60,543 nucleotides of DNA, taken from the NCBI RefSeq assembly GCF_021442385.1, contig NZ_MUZA01000035.1, positions 1 to 60,543 on the forward strand, in the 5' to 3' direction. A model generated the notes under the pieces. That model saw only the letters and a program-made list of their open reading frames with translations. It did not search any database and was not told the DNA's origin. How positions within the stretch are numbered: position 1 is the stretch's first letter; the number at the start of each line of letters is the position of its first letter. The translations under genes were made by a program, and so were the position numbers. Source of the DNA: Micromonospora sp. MH99 (GTDB taxonomy: Bacteria; Actinomycetota; Actinomycetes; Mycobacteriales; Micromonosporaceae). This document shows, piece after piece, positions 42,440 through 51,642 of the stretch.

Positions 42440-43870
42440 GTGGTCATCCGACGCGTACTCGCGCCCCGCATCGACTTCGGCGCGCTGCGCCGCGAACTCG
42501 GCCTGCCCGAGGGCTTCCCGGCGGACGCCCAACGGGAGGCCGACGCGGCGGCTGCCGCGCCGCCCCGGCCGTCCGTCGACCGCACCGACGTACCGTTCGT
42601 CACTGTCGACCCGGCCACCTCGCGTGACCTGGACCAGGCGATGCACCTGGCCCGCCGGCCGGGCGGCGGCTACCGCGTGCGGTACGCGATCGCGGACGTC
42701 GCCGCGCACGTCGACCCGGGCGGCGCGCTCGAGGAGGAGACCTGGCGGCGCGGGCAGACGGTCTACCTGCCGGACGGCAACGTGCCGCTGCACCCGGTGA
42801 CGCTCAGCGAGGGCGCGGCCAGTCTGCTGCCCGACGACGACCGGGCGGCCGTGGTGTGGACCATCGACCTGGACGCCGACGGCGGCACCGTGGCCGTCGA
42901 GTTGGAGCGCGCCCTGGTGCGCAGCCGGGCGAAGCTCGACTACACCGGGGTGCAGGCCGCCGCCGACGCCGGTCGGCTGCCCGAGCCGATCGCGCTGCTG
43001 CCCGAGATCGGCGAGCGGCTGACCGCCCGGGGGCTGCGCCGGGGCGCCATCAACCTGCCGCTGCCCGAGCAGGACGTGGAGCCCGACGGCGACGGCTGGC
43101 GGCTGGTGCTGCGCGGGCCGGTGCCGATGGAGGAGCACAACGCGCAGATCTCGCTGCTGACCGGGATGGCCGCCGCCGACATCATGCTGGCCGGCGGGGT
43201 GGGCCTGCTGCGGACGATGCCACCGCCGAAGCCGGAGCCGGTGCAACGCCTGCGGGCGGCCGCCGCCCCGCTGGGCGTGCACTGGCCGGACGGCGCGGGC
43301 CCCGGTGAGGTGATCGCCGGCCTGGACGCCGCGCAGCCGCGTTCCGCCGCGTTCATCGACCAGGCGGCAGAGCTGATGCGTGGCGCCGCGTACACCGCCT
43401 TCGACGGCGCCCGGCCGGAGCAGCCGGAGCACGGCGGGGTGGCCGCCGCGTACGCCCATGTCACGGCGCCGTTGCGGCGCCTCGCCGACCGGTACGCCAC
43501 CGAGGTCTGCCTGGCCCTGCACGCGGGCCGCGAGGTGCCCGACTGGGCCCGCGCGGCGCTGCCCCGGCTGCCCGAGGTGATGGCCAGCACCGACCGGACC
43601 GCCTCGGCGGCCACCCGCGGCGCCGTCGAACTCACCGAGGCGGTGCTGCTGGAACACCGGGTGGGTGAGACCTTCGACGCGGCGGTGCTCGACGTGGACG
43701 CCCCACCCAACGGCAAGTCCCGACCCCGCCCGCCCGGCGGAACGGTGGCCCTGGACGCCCCACCGGTCCGCGGCCGCTGCCTCGGTGCGCTGCCGCTCGG
43801 CGAACGGGTCCGGGTCCGCCTGGTCACCGCCGACCCGGCGGCCCGCACGGTGCTGTTCGAGCTGGCCTGA
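42440..43870 (+). CDS. RNB-domain ribonuclease (RNase II family)
   Basis: 476 residues. The catalytic RNB domain is complete, with the metal-binding Asp cluster in VTVDPATSRDLDQAMHLAR and with YAIADVAAHVDPGGALEEE and YAHVTAPLRRLADRYATEV. RNB enzymes degrade RNA 3' to 5'. The cold-shock and S1 domains of full RNase II/R are absent at both ends, the short form common in actinobacteria. The start is GTG with CAGGAT six bases before, possibly leaderless. Confidence 0.9.
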   Translation: MVIRRVLAPRIDFGALRRELGLPEGFPADAQREADAAAAAPPRPSVDRTDVPFVTVDPATSRDLDQAMHLARRPGGGYRVRYAIADVAAHVDPGGALEEETWRRGQTVYLPDGNVPLHPVTLSEGAASLLPDDDRAAVVWTIDLDADGGTVAVELERALVRSRAKLDYTGVQAAADAGRLPEPIALLPEIGERLTARGLRRGAINLPLPEQDVEPDGDGWRLVLRGPVPMEEHNAQISLLTGMAAADIMLAGGVGLLRTMPPPKPEPVQRLRAAAAPLGVHWPDGAGPGEVIAGLDAAQPRSAAFIDQAAELMRGAAYTAFDGARPEQPEHGGVAAAYAHVTAPLRRLADRYATEVCLALHAGREVPDWARAALPRLPEVMASTDRTASAATRGAVELTEAVLLEHRVGETFDAAVLDVDAPPNGKSRPRPPGGTVALDAPPVRGRCLGALPLGERVRVRLVTADPAARTVLFELA

Positions 43871-44103
43871 ACCGGCTGTTCCGGGCGTGCCCTGTCGGCT
43901 GGTCCTGGCAGGCTTCGTCGACGTTGCTGCGGGGCTGTGTCGGGGCTCGTCTGGCTGGGCCGTGCCGGCTTGTTCCTGGGCGGCCGTGCCGGCGGGTCTG
44001 GCTGACCACGCCGGCGGGGCTTCGTCGGCGGGCGGTCGGGTAGCGGGGATTGTCACAGCGGCCAGCGCTGCTGACGGACCGGGCGGTTTGCGAGGATGAG
44101 CCC

Positions 44104-44802
44104 ATGGCATACGACGCGAGCACGCTGCCCGACGTGTCCGGGCTGACGGTCGGCATCATCGGCGGCACCGGCGATCAGGGCCGTGGCCTCGCCTACCGGC
44201 TCGCCCGGGCCGGGCAGACGGTGCTGATCGGCTCCCGATCGGCGGAGCGGGCCGCCGAGTCCGCCGCCGAGATCGCCGCTCTGCCCCGGATGCCTGCCGA
44301 CGTCCGCATCACCGGCGCGGCCAACGACGAGGTGGCCCGTCGCAGCGACGTCGTGATCATCGCGGTCCCGTGGGACGGGCACGCCGCCACCGTCGCCGCC
44401 CTCGCCGAGCCGCTGGCCGGCACGATCGTCGTCGACTGCGTCAACCCGCTGGGCTTCGACAAGCAGGGCCCGTACGCCCTCACCGTCGACGAGGGCAGCG
44501 CCGTCCAGCAGGCCGCCGCGCTGCTGCCCGACTCCCGCGTCTGCGCCGCGTTCAACCACGTCAGCGCGCCGCTGCTGGCCGACCCCGAGGTCGACCGGAT
44601 CGACCTCGACGTGCTGATCTGCACCGAAGACCGGGAGCTCGTCGACATCGTCGGCGCGCTCGCCGCCCGGATCCCCGGGATGCGCGGCATCTACGCCGGC
44701 CGGCTGCGCAACGCCCACCAGATCGAGGCGTTCACCGCGAATCTGATCGCCATCAACAAGCGCTACAAGGCGCACGCCGGCATCCGCGTCACCGACCTCT
44801 GA
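44104..44802 (+). CDS. npdG: NADPH-dependent F420 reductase
   Basis: 232 residues. A Rossmann fold with VGIIGGTGDQGRGLAYRLARAGQTVLIGSRSAERA binds NADPH; the SR pair after the second strand suits the 2'-phosphate. VDCVNPLGFDKQGPYAL and FNHVSAPLLAD are typical of Fno/NpdG enzymes, which pass hydride between NADPH and coenzyme F420. F420 is widely used in Micromonospora. The gene stands alone, and its upstream gap (43871-44103) shows no other feature. Confidence 0.88.
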   Translation: MAYDASTLPDVSGLTVGIIGGTGDQGRGLAYRLARAGQTVLIGSRSAERAAESAAEIAALPRMPADVRITGAANDEVARRSDVVIIAVPWDGHAATVAALAEPLAGTIVVDCVNPLGFDKQGPYALTVDEGSAVQQAAALLPDSRVCAAFNHVSAPLLADPEVDRIDLDVLICTEDRELVDIVGALAARIPGMRGIYAGRLRNAHQIEAFTANLIAINKRYKAHAGIRVTDL

Positions 44803-44847
44803 CAGCTTCTGACACAACGGCTCGGTTCTGGGCGTGCCTTCGCCCGA

Positions 44848-45225
44848 TCAGCGTCGGGGCATCCCGCCGTGTGGACTGTTGAGGATGAGCGGCACGCTGT
44901 CCGGCGCCAGATGCGGGTGGCCCTCGACGTGTTCCAGGTGGACGTGGCCGCCGTCGTCCATGGCGGCCACGTCCCGTAGTAGATCGGCGAGGAACGACCG
45001 GCTCTCCGCGCCGCCGCGGACGGTCAGATAGCCGCGATCATCGACACCGACGGCAACGGGACCCTGCGTCACCTCGACGACGACACCGCGCAGGTGTCGC
45101 GGATGCGCGGGCTGCGCGAGGCTCTGCTCGCCCCCTCCCGCCACCAGGTCGGCGAGGCGACAGAGATCGGCCCGATCGGCGGTGATGTCGACGCCTTCGC
45201 CGACCGAGTAGTAGTCAAGCTCCAC
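44848..45225 (-). CDS. Conserved hypothetical protein
   Basis: 125 residues from GTG 45225 (VELDYYSVGEGVDITADRADLCRLADLVAGGGEQSL). A TACTGT box six bases before the GTG suggests a leaderless transcript. The sequence has a beta-rich, acidic look with repeated His near the end (HVHLEHVEGHPHLAPDSVPLILN). I do not recognise a named domain. It lies downstream of the HNH gene and its tandem repeats, same strand. Confidence 0.65.
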   Translation of the reverse strand: MELDYYSVGEGVDITADRADLCRLADLVAGGGEQSLAQPAHPRHLRGVVVEVTQGPVAVGVDDRGYLTVRGGAESRSFLADLLRDVAAMDDGGHVHLEHVEGHPHLAPDSVPLILNSPHGGMPRR

Positions 45226-45288
45226 CCCGCGACAGTAGGCACCGCTCGCGAGGCGTGTGTTCCCCTCCGGCCGCGCCGCACGCTCGGC

Positions 45289-45422
45289 CCCGGGATGGGG
45301 TTGCCCGACCACCGAGCGCGGCCGGTCCAGGGATGGTTGCCCGACCACCGACCACCGAGCACGCGGCCGACCCCGGGATGGTTGCCCGACCACCGAGCAC
45401 GCGGCCGGCCCAGGAATGTGGG
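45289..45422. repeat. Tandem repeat of about 38 bp, three and a half copies
   Basis: The unit is roughly CCGGGATGGTTGCCCGACC plus ACCGAGCACGCGGCCG. Copies begin near 45289, 45328 and 45372, with a fragment at 45410; the second copy has an extra ACCGACC. It lies immediately after the stop of the DUF222-HNH gene. Spacing is head-to-tail without spacers, so it is not a CRISPR array. Confidence 0.7.
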
Positions 45423-45437
45423 GTCGCCTCGGTGTGG

Positions 45438-46688
45438 TCACGTCCTCCGGTGGTAGTGGTTGCGGCGGGGGACCTGTTCGGGGTCGAGCCAGGCGGGTGG
45501 GATGAAGTCGGGGTGGCCGTCGTTGCCGGGGCGGATGGTCCAGTCGCCGTGGTGGATGTGTCGGTGGTGGTGGCCGCAGAGCAGGACGGCGTTGGTCAGG
45601 CTGGTGTTGCCGCCGTCGGCCCAGTGGTGGATGTGGTGGGCGTCGCACCAGCGGGGTGGGCGGTCGCAGCCGGGGAAGGCGCAGCCGCGGTCGCGGAGCA
45701 CGAGTGCTCGTCGGAGTGGGCCGGTGATGAGGCGGCGTTGTCGGCCGACGTCGAGGGTCTGGCCGGTGCTGCCGAGGACGGCGGGCAGGATGGCGGCGTC
45801 GCAGGCGAGGCGCCGCACGGTCTCCGGGGCGAGGTCGAAACCGGTGTCCAACGTGCCTGCGCCGAGCTGCCGGCCGAGGTTGTCGTAGCTGGTGGTGACG
45901 ACGAGCTGCGCGGGCTCGCCGCCGTGTACGGGTAGCTCGCCGGTACGCAGGCTGAGTCGGCACAGGTCGGCGAGCGCGTCGTGGCGGCGTTGGCCGGGGG
46001 AGCGTTGGTCGTCGGGGCCGGTGGGCGCGGTCAGGGGGTCGATGGCCGCGCGGAGCAGGCCGGCGGTCTCGGTGTCGAGGGTGCCGGTGAGGCGCAGGCG
46101 GCCGTCGGTGAGGGTGGAGATGGTGACGTGGCGGTCGCGGGCGGCTCGACGATCCTCGGCGTCGAGGGCGGCCTGGGCGGCTCGGTCGGCGACGTCGGGT
46201 GCGACGTGATCGAGGATGCGGGTGCCGAGTTTGCGCAGCAGGGTCGGGTCGAACTGCCCGGCCCACTCGACCAGCAGGCCGACCGCCTTGTCGGCGGCCG
46301 CGCTGCCGGCGGCGCTCTCGACTGTGGTGACGGTGTCGGCGATGACCCGGGCCTGGTCGAGGGTGATGTCGGCGTCGGCCAGCGCCTGTCGTACACCGGG
46401 GTTGCCGGCGTCGAGGGTGGTGGCCAGGTCGACGAGGCGGCGGGCGGTGGGAACGGTGAGGTGCAGGCGCTCGCGCAGCCACACCGCCGTGGAGGACGCG
46501 CCCTGCGCGATGGGCGTGCCGCGACAGTCGAGCTCGCGGATCAGGGCCAGCTTGATGGCGGCGAGGCGCTGCTCGATGCGGTGCGCGGCGTCGAGCGCAG
46601 CGATCAGGCCCTGCTCGGGCAGAGCCCAGGCGGCCGAGTCGGCGCAGGCCGTGACCGTGGCCTCTGCCTGCGCCAACCCCTCCATCAT
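45438..46688 (-). CDS. DUF222/13E12-type HNH endonuclease
   Basis: 416 residues. An N-terminal DUF222 domain (about 20-290) is followed by an HNH nuclease domain (about 325-385; RDRGCAFPGCDRPPRWCDAHHIHHWADGGNTSLTNAVLLCGHHHRHIH with paired Cys for zinc and the His-Asn-His set). This is the 13E12 family, present in many copies in mycobacteria and other actinobacteria. Its DNA target and role are unclear; mobile or selfish spread has been suggested for it. Tandem repeats follow its stop. Confidence 0.9.
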   Translation of the reverse strand: MMEGLAQAEATVTACADSAAWALPEQGLIAALDAAHRIEQRLAAIKLALIRELDCRGTPIAQGASSTAVWLRERLHLTVPTARRLVDLATTLDAGNPGVRQALADADITLDQARVIADTVTTVESAAGSAAADKAVGLLVEWAGQFDPTLLRKLGTRILDHVAPDVADRAAQAALDAEDRRAARDRHVTISTLTDGRLRLTGTLDTETAGLLRAAIDPLTAPTGPDDQRSPGQRRHDALADLCRLSLRTGELPVHGGEPAQLVVTTSYDNLGRQLGAGTLDTGFDLAPETVRRLACDAAILPAVLGSTGQTLDVGRQRRLITGPLRRALVLRDRGCAFPGCDRPPRWCDAHHIHHWADGGNTSLTNAVLLCGHHHRHIHHGDWTIRPGNDGHPDFIPPAWLDPEQVPRRNHYHRRT

Positions 46689-46761
46689 GACCCGAGACTA
46701 GAACACCTGTACGACACTTTCAGTTGTCATGATCGATTGATTCGTCACGGTCCGGACCGCT

Positions 46762-47607
46762 CTAGAAGGTGTGTTCGGCAGTCGGGAACTCGCCGCCACG
46801 GACCTCGTCGGCGAAACGGCGGGTGGCGTCGGTGAGGACGTCGGCCATCTCGGCGTAGCGCTTCACGAAGCGCGGGGCCTTGCCGGTGCGCAGGCCGGCC
46901 ATGTCCTGCCAGACCAGCACCTGGGCGTCGGTGTCCGGGCCGGCGCCGATGCCGACAGTGGGGATCGCCAGTTCGTGGGTGATCTGCTTGGCCACCTCAC
47001 CCGGCACCATCTCCAGCACCACCGCGAACGCGCCGGCCTCAGCCACCGCCCGCGCGTCGGCCAGCACCTCGTCGGCCGTGTCGCCCCGGCCCTGCACGCG
47101 GTAGCCGCCCAGGGTGTGCTCACTCTGCGGGGTGAAGCCGATGTGCGCCATCACCGGGATGCCGGCACCGACGATCGCGGCGATCTGCGCGGCGCAGCGT
47201 CGGCCGCCCTCCAGCTTCACCGCGTGGCAGCCGCCCTCCTTCATGAACCGGACGGCGGTGCGCAGCGCCTGGGTCGGGCCCTCCTCGTACGAGCCGAAGG
47301 GCAGGTCACCCACGACGAGGGCCTGCCGGGTCGAGCGCACCACGGCCCGTACCAGCGGGAGCAGGTCGTCGGCGGTCACCGGCAGGGTGGTCTCGTAGCC
47401 GAACACGTTGTTCGCGGCCGAGTCGCCGACCAGCAGCACCGGCACGCCGGCCCGGTCGAAGATCCCCGCCGTGTACTGGTCGTACGAGGTGAGCATCGGC
47501 CACCGCTCGCCACGCTCCTTGGCGGCGATCAGGTCGCGGGTGCGGACCCGACGGGTGGCCGGTCCGCCGTACAGCGCGGTCACCTCGTTCGGAGTGGACT
47601 CGGTCAT
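46762..47607 (-). CDS. panB: 3-methyl-2-oxobutanoate hydroxymethyltransferase
   Basis: 281 residues. It makes ketopantoate from alpha-ketoisovalerate and methylene-tetrahydrofolate, the first step of pantothenate synthesis. Family blocks are present: MLTSYDQYTAGIFDRAGVPVLLVGDSAANNVFGYETTLPVT, GGCHAVKLEGG, PVMAHIGFTPQ, and IPTVGIGAGPDTDAQVLVWQDM. GGAG lies 6 nt before ATG 47607. Upstream on the same strand is nadE. panB lies near glnA2 in M. tuberculosis as well. Confidence 0.95.
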   Translation of the reverse strand: MTESTPNEVTALYGGPATRRVRTRDLIAAKERGERWPMLTSYDQYTAGIFDRAGVPVLLVGDSAANNVFGYETTLPVTADDLLPLVRAVVRSTRQALVVGDLPFGSYEEGPTQALRTAVRFMKEGGCHAVKLEGGRRCAAQIAAIVGAGIPVMAHIGFTPQSEHTLGGYRVQGRGDTADEVLADARAVAEAGAFAVVLEMVPGEVAKQITHELAIPTVGIGAGPDTDAQVLVWQDMAGLRTGKAPRFVKRYAEMADVLTDATRRFADEVRGGEFPTAEHTF

Positions 47608-47782
47608 GACTGTCTCCTTCCTCGAGGCCGCCTGCGCGGTCCCCGGGTTCCGTCGCGATCGTCGCACCGCCAGGCCCGGCGACGGCAGAGCCCAGTGGAA
47701 GATGTCACTCACGACCGCCGCGCACCGGGCCCGCCGCACCGCGCCGGGCCGGGTCCGGTGAACCCGACCCGGGTGTACGAGG

Positions 47783-49540
47783 TCAGCCGTGCTCGCGCCA
47801 CCGGTTGGTGATCGGCAGTCGACGGTCGCGGCCGAACGCCTTCATGGAGATCTTCGTGCCGGGCGCCGACTGGCGTCGCTTGTACTCGGCGGTATCCACC
47901 AGCCGCAGCACCTTGTCGACCACGGCCGGGTCGTGGCCCGACTCGACCAGCCCGTCGCGGCCCAGGTCGCCGTCGACGTAACCGATCAGGATCGGGTCCA
48001 GTACGTCGTAGTCGGGCAGGGAGTCGCTGTCCAGCTGCCCCGGGCTCAACTCGGCGCTCGGCGGCTTACCGATCGAGTTCTCCGGGATCGGTGCGGTGTC
48101 ACCACGGCGGGCCGCGTCCGCGTTGCGCCACTTGGCCAGCCGCCAGACCAGCGTCTTCCAGACATCCTTGATCGGGTTGAAGCCGCCCACCGAGTCGCCG
48201 TACAGGGTGGAGTAGCCGACCGCCAGCTCGCTCTTGTTGCCGGTGGTGAGCACCAGGTGGCCCTCCTGGTTCGACAGCGCCATCAGGATGACGCCACGTA
48301 CCCGGGCCTGGAGGTTCTCCACGGCGATGCCGGACAGCGACAGGTTGGCCAGGAAGGCGTCCACCATCGGCTGGATCGGCTCGACGCGGTAGTCCAGCCC
48401 GGTGCGCTTGGCCAGGTCGGCGGCGTCCTCACGGGAGTGCTCGGAGGAGTGCTGGCTGGGCAGCGACACCCCGACCACCCGGTCGGGGCCGAGCGCGTCG
48501 ACGGCGAGGGCGGCCACCACCGCCGAGTCGATGCCACCGGAGAGGCCGAGCACCACCGACGCGAACCGGTTCTTGTTGACGTAGTCGCGCAGGCCGAGCA
48601 CCAGCGCGTGCCACACCTCGGCCTCGTCGGCCACCGGCTCGATCAGCCCGCCGGCGGCGGCCGGGCCGGGCGGCGCGGGCGGGATCACGTCCAGCGTGTG
48701 ATGAGCCACCCGCATGCCGTCCGCGACGTTCTGGCTGCCCGGGGCCGTGGTCGCGGCCGGCAGCTCGACGTCGTGCACGAGCAGGTGCTCGACGAACTGC
48801 GGGGCGCGGGTGAGCAGTTCGCCGTCCGGGGCGACGATCATCGAGTCGCCCTCGAAGACCAGCTCGTCCTGGCCGCCGATCATGTTGACGTACGCGATGA
48901 CGGCGTTCGCCTCGGCGGCCCGGCGGCGAACCAGCGGCAGCCGGATGTCGTCCTTGTTCAGCTCGTACGGCGAACCGTTGATGTTGACCACCAGGCCGAC
49001 GCCTGCCTGCCGGGCGGCGGCGAACGGCCCGCCGGCCTGCCACAGGTCCTCGCAGATGGTCAGCGCGACGTCCACCCCGCCGATCCGCACCACTGTCAGC
49101 TGGTCGCCCGAGACGAAGTAGCGGTCCTCGTCGAAGACGCCGTAGTTGGGCAGGTGGTGCTTGAAGTAGCGGGCGACCACAGTGCCCCGGTGCAGCAGCG
49201 CGGCGGCGTTGCGGGCACCCCTGCCCGGTTCGGCGTCCCCGCTGACCTGCGGCGGCCCGTCGGCGTCCAGGTAGCCGACGACGACCGGGAGGTCACCGAG
49301 ACCGTCCTCGGCCAGGTCGGCGGCGAGCCGCTCGATGGCGGCCTGGGACGCGGCGACGAAGGAACGCCGAAAGACCAGATCCTCGACCGGGTAGCCGGTC
49401 AGCATCATCTCCGGAAAGAGCACGAGCTGGGCGCCGGCGTCGGCGGCCTGGCGGGTCCAGCTGCGGACCAGGTCGGCATTGCCGGCGAGGTCGCCGACGC
49501 TCGGGTTGACCTGGGACAGGGCGAGACGCAGGGTGGGCAT
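47783..49540 (-). CDS. nadE: Glutamine-dependent NAD+ synthase
   Basis: 585 residues. The N-terminal nitrilase-type glutaminase has Glu (LFPEMMLTGYP), Lys (FKHHLPNYGVFDE) and Cys (LTICEDLW). The C-terminal synthetase has the PP-loop LGLSGGIDSAVVAALAVDALG. It turns nicotinic acid adenine dinucleotide into NAD+, with ammonia channelled from glutamine. ATG 49540 was chosen (MPTLRLALSQVNPSVGDL); an ATG seven codons upstream is an alternative. It is divergent from glnA. Confidence 0.95.
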   Translation of the reverse strand: MPTLRLALSQVNPSVGDLAGNADLVRSWTRQAADAGAQLVLFPEMMLTGYPVEDLVFRRSFVAASQAAIERLAADLAEDGLGDLPVVVGYLDADGPPQVSGDAEPGRGARNAAALLHRGTVVARYFKHHLPNYGVFDEDRYFVSGDQLTVVRIGGVDVALTICEDLWQAGGPFAAARQAGVGLVVNINGSPYELNKDDIRLPLVRRRAAEANAVIAYVNMIGGQDELVFEGDSMIVAPDGELLTRAPQFVEHLLVHDVELPAATTAPGSQNVADGMRVAHHTLDVIPPAPPGPAAAGGLIEPVADEAEVWHALVLGLRDYVNKNRFASVVLGLSGGIDSAVVAALAVDALGPDRVVGVSLPSQHSSEHSREDAADLAKRTGLDYRVEPIQPMVDAFLANLSLSGIAVENLQARVRGVILMALSNQEGHLVLTTGNKSELAVGYSTLYGDSVGGFNPIKDVWKTLVWRLAKWRNADAARRGDTAPIPENSIGKPPSAELSPGQLDSDSLPDYDVLDPILIGYVDGDLGRDGLVESGHDPAVVDKVLRLVDTAEYKRRQSAPGTKISMKAFGRDRRLPITNRWREHG

Positions 49541-49682
49541 GTCCTCATCTTGCCCCAGCATGGCCGGAGCAATCCGCACCGTCGGACGAGACGGCGGCCA
49601 CGCGTGAGCGGCCGTGACCGACCAGGCCGGATCGGTACCGCTCGGCGGGCGGGACACGAGGGGACGGACGGCGGCGGTTCGC

Positions 49683-49698
49683 GTAACGTCTGCGTAAC
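49683..49698 (+). promoter_or_regulatory. Candidate GlnR box upstream of glutamine synthetase
   Basis: GTAAC-N6-GTAAC (AC-N9-AC) ends 81 bp before the glnA GTG. The spacing and AC repeats match the known actinobacterial GlnR pattern (GTnAC-n6-GaAAC). It also lies 143 bp upstream of the divergent nadE start. Nitrogen control of this glnA is inferred. Confidence 0.55.
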
Positions 49699-49779
49699 CA
49701 GGCCCGGGAACACTGGGCGGTCAGGTCGGGTACACCCCGACCAAGGCGGACAAAAAGAGTGTCGCGAGGGGTTGGGGAA

Positions 49780-51129
49780 GTGGACCGTCAGCAGGAGTTC
49801 GTCCTCCGTACGCTGGAAGAGCGGGACATCCGGTTCGTCCGGCTGTGGTTCACGGACGTGCTGGGCACGCTCAAGAGCGTCTCGGTGGCGCCCGCGGAGC
49901 TGGAAGCGGCCTTCGAGGAGGGCATCGGCTTCGACGGCTCGGCCATCGAAGGCTTCGCCCGGGTCTTCGAATCGGACATGGTGGCCATGCCCGACCCGAC
50001 CACGTTCCAGGTCTTCCCGTTCGAGGGCGGGGTCAGCGGCGAGAGCGCCCGGATGTTCTGCGACATCCTGCTGCCCGACGGCGGCCCCTCCTGGGCCGAC
50101 CCGCGGCACGTGCTGCGCCGCGCGCTGTCCAAGGCGGCCGAGAAGGGCTTCACCTTCTACACCCACCCCGAGATCGAGTTCTTCCTGCTGGAGAACGGCC
50201 CGCAGGACGGCTCGGTGCCCACCCCGGTGGACACCGGCGGCTACTTCGAGCACACCACCCACGCGGTGGCCCGCGACTTCCGCCGCCAGGGCGTGCTGGC
50301 GCTGGAGCGGATCGGCATCTCGGTGGAGTTCAGCCACCACGAGGTCGCCCCCGGCCAGCAGGAGATCGACCTGCGCTACGCCGACGCGCTGACCACCGCC
50401 GACAACATCATGACCTTCCGGCACGTGGTGAAGGAGGTCGCGCTCTCCACCGGCGTGCAGGCCAGCTTCATGCCGAAGCCGTTCACCGACCAGCCGGGCA
50501 GCGGCATGCACACCCACCTGTCGCTGTTCGAGGGCGAGCGCAACGCCTTCCACGACGGTGGCGACCCGATGAAGCTCTCCAAGGTGGCGAAGTCCTTCAT
50601 CGCCGGCCTGCTGGTGCACGCCCGGGAGTACACGGCGGTCACCAACCAGTGGGTCAACTCGTACAAGCGGCTCTTCCCGCAGGCCCTGCCCGACCGGATC
50701 ACCGAGAGCCCGGCGTACGTCTGCTGGGGTCACCTGAACCGGTCCGCGCTGGTCCGCGTCCCGGCGTACGGCAAGCCGAACTCCGCCCGCGTCGAGGTCC
50801 GGTCGCTGGACTCGGCGACCAACCCGTACCTCGCCTTCGCGGTGCTGCTCGGCGCGGGCCTGAAGGGCATCGAGGAGGGGTACGAGCTGCCGCCGGGCGC
50901 CGAGGACGACGTCTGGTCGCTCAGCAGCGCCGAGCGCCGCGCCATGGGATACGAGGCGCTGCCGGAGAACCTGGCCGAGGCGATCGACGTGATGGCCGAA
51001 TCCGAACTGGTCGCCGAGGTGCTCGGCGAGCACGTCTTCGACTTCTTCCTGCGCAACAAGCGGGCCGAGTGGGAGCAGTACCGCCGCGAGGTCACCCCGT
51101 ACGAGCGGCAGCGCTACCTGGCGCTGTAG
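49780..51129 (+). CDS. glnA: Glutamine synthetase type I, GlnA2-like
   Basis: 449 residues. It joins ammonia to glutamate using ATP. Active-site blocks are GFDGSAIEGFARVFESDM, HPEIEFFLL, QQEIDLRY, GSGMHTHLSLFEG and NPYLAFAVLLGAG. At the place where regulated enzymes carry the adenylylated Tyr, this one reads DDVWSLSSAERRAMGY with Trp379, as in GlnA2 of M. tuberculosis. So it should escape GlnE control. GTG 49780 was preferred over 49759 because GAGGGG lies 8 nt before it. A GlnR-type box lies upstream. Confidence 0.95.
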   Translation: MDRQQEFVLRTLEERDIRFVRLWFTDVLGTLKSVSVAPAELEAAFEEGIGFDGSAIEGFARVFESDMVAMPDPTTFQVFPFEGGVSGESARMFCDILLPDGGPSWADPRHVLRRALSKAAEKGFTFYTHPEIEFFLLENGPQDGSVPTPVDTGGYFEHTTHAVARDFRRQGVLALERIGISVEFSHHEVAPGQQEIDLRYADALTTADNIMTFRHVVKEVALSTGVQASFMPKPFTDQPGSGMHTHLSLFEGERNAFHDGGDPMKLSKVAKSFIAGLLVHAREYTAVTNQWVNSYKRLFPQALPDRITESPAYVCWGHLNRSALVRVPAYGKPNSARVEVRSLDSATNPYLAFAVLLGAGLKGIEEGYELPPGAEDDVWSLSSAERRAMGYEALPENLAEAIDVMAESELVAEVLGEHVFDFFLRNKRAEWEQYRREVTPYERQRYLAL

Positions 51130-51216
51130 TCGCGGGGCTGACGCGGTGGCGCGCTGCCGCTATCGTCTCGATCACCGCGCCGGTACCCCTCCGGGCGGAG
51201 AGTCGGGAGGCAGTCG

Positions 51217-51642
51217 GTGCTGGAGGATCTGCTCAGCGGTGCCTGGCAGAGCGTCGTGTTCGGGATCGTCGGCGTCGGGCTGATGGCTGCCGGGTTCGGG
51301 CTCGTCGACCTGCTGACCCCGGGACGGTTGCGGGAGCTGATCTGGGTCGAGCGCAACGCCAACGCGGGGTTGCTGCTCGCCGCCAACCAGCTCGGCATCG
51401 CCGGCATCGTCTTCACGGCGATCCTGACCAGCTACAGCGACTTCGGCCGGGGGCTGGCCTCCACCGTGCTCTTCGGGCTCGTCGGGCTGGCCATCATGGC
51501 GCTGGCCTTCTTCGTGCTCGACCTGCTCACCCCGGGCAAGCTCGGTGAGGTCATCTGCTCGTCCGAGCCGCACCCCGCGGCCCGGGTCAGCGCCGCCACG
51601 CACTTCGGCGCGGCGCTGATCGTCTGCGCCTGCATCGCCTGA
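51217..51642 (+). CDS. DUF350 membrane protein
   Basis: 141 residues with four membrane helices arranged as two similar halves. Each half ends with LxDLLTPGxLxExI (GLVDLLTPGRLRELIW, VLDLLTPGKLGEVIC), the internal duplication typical of DUF350. Function unknown. GTG start. The stop lies inside a short tandem repeat (51638-51700). Confidence 0.85.
   Translation: MLEDLLSGAWQSVVFGIVGVGLMAAGFGLVDLLTPGRLRELIWVERNANAGLLLAANQLGIAGIVFTAILTSYSDFGRGLASTVLFGLVGLAIMALAFFVLDLLTPGKLGEVICSSEPHPAARVSAATHFGAALIVCACIA

Noticed and set aside
45289..45422. Tandem repeats that could be taken for a CRISPR array.
   Set aside because: Copies are head-to-tail with no unique spacers and no cas genes are near.
45438..46688. 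HNH gene as an intein or group I intron homing endonuclease.
   Set aside because: It is a free-standing DUF222-HNH protein with its own start and stop and no split host gene.
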